Shown: piece after piece, positions 6,801 to 9,001 of the stretch
How positions within the stretch are numbered: the first letter of the stretch is position 1
Layout of the letters: the number at the start of each line of letters is the position of its first letter
Assembly: GCA_012511845.1 (NCBI GenBank)
Contig: JAAZFF010000063.1
Coordinates: forward strand, 1-9,001
DNA from: Lentisphaerota bacterium
GTDB lineage: Bacteria; Verrucomicrobiota; Kiritimatiellia; RFP12; UBA3636
DNA length: 9,001 nt
Direction of reading: 5' to 3'
Position numbers and translations under genes: made by a program
Notes under the pieces: model-generated
The model's input: only the letters and a program-made list of their open reading frames with translations
Told to the model about the DNA's origin: nothing
The model's database searches: none

Positions 6801-6908
6801 GATGGCACAAACAACACGAGTATGGATATTCTCCGCATGCCATACTTCGCCCATGCCACCGGCACCAATCTTTTCCAGAAGTTTGTAATCACCTACAATT
6901 GTCGCCAT
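3870..6908 (-). CDS. DGR target: membrane Ser/Thr kinase with PEGA stalk and variable FGE/lectin-fold domain
   Basis: The protein has 1012 residues from ATG 6908. Residues 7-320 are a Hanks-type kinase with all key residues: glycine loop GAGGMG (15-20), K37, E56, HRD (138-140), N145, DFG (158-160) and SPE (246-248). About 75 extra Ser/Thr-rich residues (165-238) sit in the activation loop. One membrane helix (about 341-358) and no signal peptide suggest N-inside topology. Residues about 388-763 form roughly five PEGA-like beta repeats, a probable extracytoplasmic stalk. Residues about 775-1012 are a formylglycine-generating-enzyme-like domain of the C-type lectin fold (TEVTQAQW, YRLPTEAEWEFAARGG, DMSGNVWEW, RGGSW, GFRV) that ends in the VR. 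In DGR targets this fold presents variable side chains for ligand binding. The likely role is a receptor kinase with a tunable ligand site; the ligand and phospho-targets are unknown. Confidence 0.93.
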   Translation of the reverse strand: MATIVGDYKLLEKIGAGGMGEVWHAENIHTRVVCAIKLLPQEAATDGNFVARFFDEGRLMQTLEHRHIVRVHHVGHDSESGRYYLVMDFVAGADGKSQSLHDLLKASPRNRLEEADVRRWSRQVAEALAYAHEQGVIHRDIKPANILIDSNGNARVTDFGLAKAIGEEYLQSQIHMSIAHSMSRRSLNTMHTEGATAPAGRASPKLTQGKSLPELSIGDEPTLDSDRQSGGRSSADALLGTYDYMSPEQRGDINVPVSPASDIYAFGVMLYRLLTGRRPTGRAKAVSEVVKGLSSRWNPVIDRCLEHDPKDRFSDGTELLAGLGIKQRGEAENAGRKWLKGVVYLVLAAGLTWGGYKAWQANPEKDTIPPVSTETQVVSPQGTNGMELVKFSLSCQPTGTKVILYAGTRFVAEGTVAKDGYSLEIAPGEYTLDLTHAGYTPLQKDIVISAQNSSFSERLTVLRGELNIITTPGAKIVITDSDGKRTDLGKSDAGGRYNIGTLPEGRYTLELSLRDYAAGVEEVQIISGRPAQVRKTLTGLPGSVQISCARDAAVLDVSGREIGRTNKRITGLAAGEHNLSVFTPGFRRETVTLNIPPNGHVSEQVSLVAESGAVKIDVSASGTAGAYLEKTEKRLKIGDAPSKRITRLPHTEEGLPCERLEFTFEAVGFVAKKQSVKIEDGKTATVLFELVPDKASLTLNSNVRNAEVYSKTGERLGKAGEKLAVESLTPLSLIVKAAGYSEVEIQVAALEPGKEGRMTVTLEEHKEPKAGETRVVDLGGGVKLELVPVAPGSFRTGSDDGDSNEKPVRTVKITRGYWLGKTEVTQAQWRSIMGDNPSYFKGDNLPVERVSWNQCVEFCDKLTELERRAGRLPEGYVYRLPTEAEWEFAARGGTKSRGYSYSGSENLDTVAWYSSNSDSKTHVMGTKAPNELGLHDMSGNVWEWCHDWYQDSYNGLTSSDPSGPRTGSCRVARGGSWVNVASYCRVAGRRGWPPSLTHRNHGFRVSLAPSVQ
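3878..4011 (-). other. DGR variable repeat (VR) in the target gene
   Basis: This is the diversified copy of TR, covering target residues 967-1010. Residues differing from the template through adenine changes are C969, A972, V978, V980, Y983, G988, R990, G991, P993, L996, H998 and R999. N979, T997 and N1000 kept the template codon. The framework RGGSW, CRVA and GFRVSLAPS is constant. One mismatch is not at an adenine: template CTC (Leu) against CAC (H1001). Just past the repeat, a G-to-T difference turns template GGA into the TGA stop. Confidence 0.96.
5904..5943. repeat. Dispersed repeat text inside the kinase gene
   Basis: Repetitive CTCCGC text, including the CTCCGCGTTGTTT seen at 1857-1869, encodes about residues 322-335 (IKQRGEAENAGRKW region) between kinase domain and membrane helix. 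It appears to be a captured intergenic repeat read as linker. Confidence 0.45.
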
Positions 6909-6917
6909 AACAGCATT

Positions 6918-6946
6918 ATTCTACCATCAATACCAGAACAAACCAA
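6918..6946 (-). promoter_or_regulatory. Possible promoter of the target gene
   Basis: On the minus strand TTGGTT (6946-6941), a 17-nt spacer and TAGAAT (6923-6918) lie just upstream of the ATG at 6908. The leader would be only a few nucleotides, and no Shine-Dalgarno sequence is visible, so the transcript may be nearly leaderless. The -35 match is weak. Confidence 0.35.
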
Positions 6947-6979
6947 ACAGAAAAACTCGATTTATCGATTTTTTCGACA

Positions 6980-7207
6980 GAAGAAAGTGATCAGTGATCA
7001 GTGGGCAGTGGGTAGCTGGGACCGCAGGGCTCCGTACCTGCATCCTCACGGCTCAGCATAGCTTCGCCCTGAAGAAAGTGATCAGTGGGTAGTGGGCAGT
7101 GGGTAGCTGGGACCGCAGGGCTCCGTACCTGCATCCTCACGGCTCAGCACAGCTTCGCCCTGAAGAAAGTGATCAGTGATCAGTGGGCAGCGGGTAGCCG
7201 ATCGGGA
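6980..7207 (+). repeat. Two and a half tandem copies of the 91-bp repeat
   Basis: The units are 6980-7070 and 7071-7161, each beginning GAAGAAAGTGATCAGTG and ending CTTCGCCCT, with a third partial copy at 7162-7207. They match 1740-1829 in the same orientation, and the partial copy also matches 1071-1104 (31/34 over 7174-7207). Short frames through them carry no recognisable protein. Confidence 0.85.
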
Positions 7208-7212
7208 GCATT

Positions 7213-7243
7213 TTGACCTTATTGACCCTATTGACCGCATTGA
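7213..7243. repeat. 9-bp periodic TTGACC repeats
   Basis: TTGACC occurs at 7213-7218, 7222-7227 and 7231-7236, with a partial TTGA at 7240-7243, at an exact 9-bp period. It lies about 180 bp upstream of hemW. No function is evident. Confidence 0.6.
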
Positions 7244-7270
7244 AATTGCCCACATGCCACTCAGCAACCA

Positions 7271-7294
7271 GGGACAGGCAAGAATGCCTATCCT
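7271..7294. repeat. Short palindrome with 6-nt loop
   Basis: The arms GGACAGGC (7272-7279) and GCCTATCC (7286-7293) match at 7 of 8 positions around AAGAAT. It has no T-run, so it is more like a dispersed palindromic element than a terminator. Confidence 0.5.
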
Positions 7295-7318
7295 ACATTT
7301 CCGCCTCACAAGCTCTGC

Positions 7319-7345
7319 CCACTGATCACTGGCCGGCTTGCCGGG
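7319..7345 (-). repeat. 27-bp inverted repeat, right copy
   Basis: This is the inverted partner of 1057-1083 (26/27 identical). With the left copy it encloses the DGR and all copies of the 91-bp repeat. Beyond 7345 the similarity ends sharply and the hemW leader begins. Confidence 0.75.
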
Positions 7346-7372
7346 AGATCGTAAAGGTACCCGCTGATATTA

Positions 7373-7402
7373 TTGCATGGCAACGGATATTTTTGCTAAC
7401 AT
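7373..7402 (+). promoter_or_regulatory. Possible promoter of hemW
   Basis: TTGCAT (7373-7378) and TAACAT (7397-7402) are 18 nt apart, with a TGC extension before the -10 element. The start codon at 7420 is close, which implies a very short leader. That fits the lack of a Shine-Dalgarno sequence. Confidence 0.35.
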
Positions 7403-7419
7403 GACTCCATCGCATTTCA

Positions 7420-8517
7420 ATGAATTTATATATCCACATCCCCTTCTGCATTTCCAGATGCAATTACTGCGGCTTCTATTCCGAGTCGGCAGATCACGGA
7501 TTTATCAATTCTGATTTCCCAAAACTTTTACAGACTGAAATCCAACTGCGCGACAAAGCAGATGTGTCCCCCAAAACTATTTACCTCGGCGGAGGAACTC
7601 CATCACAGCTTGGAGCCGGCGGCATATCCGCCCTTTTCAAGAATCTGCCACATCCGCAGCCGGGCGCAGAAATAACTATGGAGCTGAATCCCGCCGATGT
7701 TACTCCGGAATTGGCTCAGGCAATGTTTTCCTGCGGTGTAACAAGGGTCAGCATGGGGGCGCAGTCGTTTGATAATGCCTGCCTTTCTTTTCTGGGACGC
7801 CGTCACCGCGCTTCCGATATCTCTAGGGCAGTGTCTACACTCTGCCACGCCGGATTTTCAAATATAAGCCTGGATTTAATCGCTGCTGTTCCCGGATTTG
7901 ACAGCGACTCGCTTCGCCATTCCCTGGAGCAGGCGCTGACCCTTTCCCCGAAGCATATTTCCGTGTACGCACTGTCGATTGAAGAGGGAACGCCGCTTGC
8001 GCACGATGTTGCCACAGGAACAGTCCATCCGCTCCCGGATGATGAAGTTCTGGAGCAGCTCGCAGTGGCAGAGTCTGCACTCTGCCACGCCGGGATGAGG
8101 CGTTATGAAATTTCGAATTACGCATTCGAAGGTTTCGAGTGCCGGCACAATCTCGGAGTATGGCGTGGTGAAGATTATGTCGGCATAGGACCCGCAGCGG
8201 CAACGCGCGAGGGCACTGTACGCCGTTTGAACTATCCGGATTTGCAAAGGTGGCGTGAGGCTCTGGAATCAGGGGTGTTGCCGCCGGCACAAATTGAAAC
8301 TCTCAGCAGGGAAGAGGATGACCTTGAAAGATTCACAACACGGCTCCGTCTCGCCGAGGGGCAGAGTGCAGACTCTGCCACAGCACTTGGACGCGAGAGG
8401 CTTGAGACTTTCAGGCGACTGGAAAAGATCGGTGTTGTAGAATTGCTTGAATCGGGGACATACGCGCTTACACCGCGTGGCATGGAAGTGGCTGATGCTG
8501 TGATGGCTGAATTTTGA
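7420..8517 (+). CDS. hemW: HemW-type radical SAM protein (heme chaperone family)
   Basis: The protein has 365 residues, close to the usual 375-400. It begins MNLYIHIPFC, as family members do. The radical SAM cluster motif is C10-x3-C14-x2-C17 followed by GF; the fourth cysteine of true HemN (CxC) is absent, which marks the HemW branch. Further family motifs are GGGTPS (57-62), ELNP (88-91), SMGAQSF (111-117), SLDLIAAVPG (150-159), YALSIEEGTPL (183-193) and YEISNYA plus CRHNLGVWRGEDYVGIGP (229-258). The C-terminal helical domain is complete. HemW proteins bind a 4Fe-4S cluster, SAM and heme and are thought to deliver heme to respiratory enzymes. The gene diverges from the DGR and appears unrelated to it. 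Three palindromic elements lie within its coding sequence. Confidence 0.9.
   Translation: MNLYIHIPFCISRCNYCGFYSESADHGFINSDFPKLLQTEIQLRDKADVSPKTIYLGGGTPSQLGAGGISALFKNLPHPQPGAEITMELNPADVTPELAQAMFSCGVTRVSMGAQSFDNACLSFLGRRHRASDISRAVSTLCHAGFSNISLDLIAAVPGFDSDSLRHSLEQALTLSPKHISVYALSIEEGTPLAHDVATGTVHPLPDDEVLEQLAVAESALCHAGMRRYEISNYAFEGFECRHNLGVWRGEDYVGIGPAAATREGTVRRLNYPDLQRWREALESGVLPPAQIETLSREEDDLERFTTRLRLAEGQSADSATALGRERLETFRRLEKIGVVELLESGTYALTPRGMEVADAVMAEF
7827..7853 (+). repeat. Palindromic element in hemW, degenerate copy
   Basis: It shares the 16-base CACTCTGCCACGCCGG end with the copy at 8065-8094. Its left arm has lost two bases relative to a perfect palindrome. It encodes part of residues 137-145 (AVSTLCHAG). 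Confidence 0.5.
8065..8088 (+). repeat. Palindromic element in hemW, perfect copy
   Basis: Perfect 10-bp arms, GTGGCAGAGT and ACTCTGCCAC, surround a CTGC loop and are read as part of VAESALCHAG (216-225). The downstream GCCGG is also shared with the 7827 copy. Confidence 0.75.
8360..8379 (-). repeat. Palindromic element in hemW, inverted copy
   Basis: Perfect 8-bp arms, GGCAGAGT and ACTCTGCC, surround a GCAG loop, the reverse complement of the loop at 8075-8078. This copy therefore lies in the opposite orientation. It is read as GQSADSAT (314-321). Confidence 0.7.
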
Positions 8518-8525
8518 TATCGCTG

Positions 8526-8554
8526 TTGTTCTTTTTACACGGTGACTGTATTAT
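8526..8554 (+). promoter_or_regulatory. Sigma70-like promoter before the 8603 gene
   Basis: TTGTTC (8526-8531), a 17-nt spacer and TATTAT (8549-8554) stand about 48 nt before the start codon. The downstream gene would thus be transcribed independently of hemW. Confidence 0.5.
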
Positions 8555-8602
8555 ATGCCCAGCAAACTTATGCTGAAATCTTTTTGTATCGGAGAATATG
8601 TA

Positions 8603-9001
8603 ATGAAAAAAGACTGCAACGCCTTTTCCTTTGACCCTGAAGTCCGATGGATATGGATGCCGGAGAAACGGAAAAACCAATTTGTTTCCGCCCTTGGAGT
8701 TCTGGAACTCCCCTCCATACCCGCTACAGCACAATTAAAGATTTTTGCCGACACCAAATACAAGCTCTACATTAACGGAAGATTCGTAAACGCAGGACCT
8801 GCTCATTTTCGCAAACCGGTCGTGTATGTTGACGAATACGATGTAAGTCCTTTTTTGAAGGAAGGACGAAATGAAATTTTCGTATTGGCTCACTTTATCG
8901 GCGTAACTGTAAAATATAATAAGGCTGAAGAACCGGGACTCGCAGCATCTCTTTCCGCCTCATGCGGCGGCAGGGTCTTCACACTGCGCACGGGAGCAGA
9001 C
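8603..9001 (+). CDS. Alpha-L-rhamnosidase-like N-terminal domain protein, 3' end outside window
   Basis: The frame is open from ATG 8603 to the window edge, 133 residues, with GGAG 8 nt upstream. An ATG at 8598 is followed at once by a stop. Residues 44-105 (AQLKIFADTKYKLYINGRFV, then YVDEYDVSPFLKEGRNEIFV) match the beta-sandwich accessory domain found at the start of GH78-type alpha-L-rhamnosidases, where it helps bind sugar chains. There is no signal peptide, and the catalytic domain would lie outside the window. Function is therefore a family guess: plant or algal polysaccharide breakdown. The spacing and separate promoter suggest it is not co-transcribed with hemW. Confidence 0.75.
   Translation, partial: MKKDCNAFSFDPEVRWIWMPEKRKNQFVSALGVLELPSIPATAQLKIFADTKYKLYINGRFVNAGPAHFRKPVVYVDEYDVSPFLKEGRNEIFVLAHFIGVTVKYNKAEEPGLAASLSASCGGRVFTLRTGAD

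Noticed and set aside
7082..7404. Short open frames between the kinase and hemW
   Set aside because: They lie in dispersed repeats and carry no recognisable protein features.

Overview
This window carries a complete diversity-generating retroelement (DGR). All its parts lie on the minus strand, in transcription order: (i) a 1012-residue target protein made of a Ser/Thr kinase, one membrane helix, a PEGA-repeat stalk and an FGE/C-type-lectin-fold domain whose last codons are the variable repeat (VR, 3878-4011); (ii) a small HRDC-domain accessory protein; (iii) a DGR-type reverse transcriptase (YMDD, GIPIGNLASQ); (iv) the template repeat (TR, 2070-2203), which begins at the RT stop codon. TR and VR align without gaps over 134 bp with 22 mismatches. 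Of these, 21 fall on template adenines (coding sense), which is the DGR signature. The product looks like a transmembrane kinase with a hypervariable outer domain.

Layout. 1-926: a minus-strand pair, an excisionase-type HTH protein with a zinc finger followed by a zinc-ribbon protein cut by the window edge. 927-1869: no convincing gene; a promoter, a 90-bp tandem array and dispersed repeats. 1870-2204: TR and its downstream leader-like sequence. 2202-3697: RT and HRDC genes, overlapping by 4 nt. 3698-3869: a very GC-rich, strongly structured intergenic stretch with a terminator-like hairpin. 3870-6908: the target gene. 6909-7419: no gene; two direct 91-bp repeats, iteron-like motifs and hairpins. 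7420-8517 (+): a HemW-type radical SAM protein. 8603-9001 (+): the N-terminus of a protein resembling the accessory domain of alpha-L-rhamnosidases, cut by the window edge.

The same repeat family lies on both sides of the DGR (1057-1829 and 6980-7345), including a 27-bp inverted pair with 26/27 identity. No transposase or integrase is visible.

The organism is probably an uncultured bacterium of the PVC group, perhaps Lentisphaerota. Clues are the kinase-PEGA-FGE fusion, the carbohydrate-active protein, and the load of dispersed palindromic repeats that also enter coding sequence. This placement is inference only.
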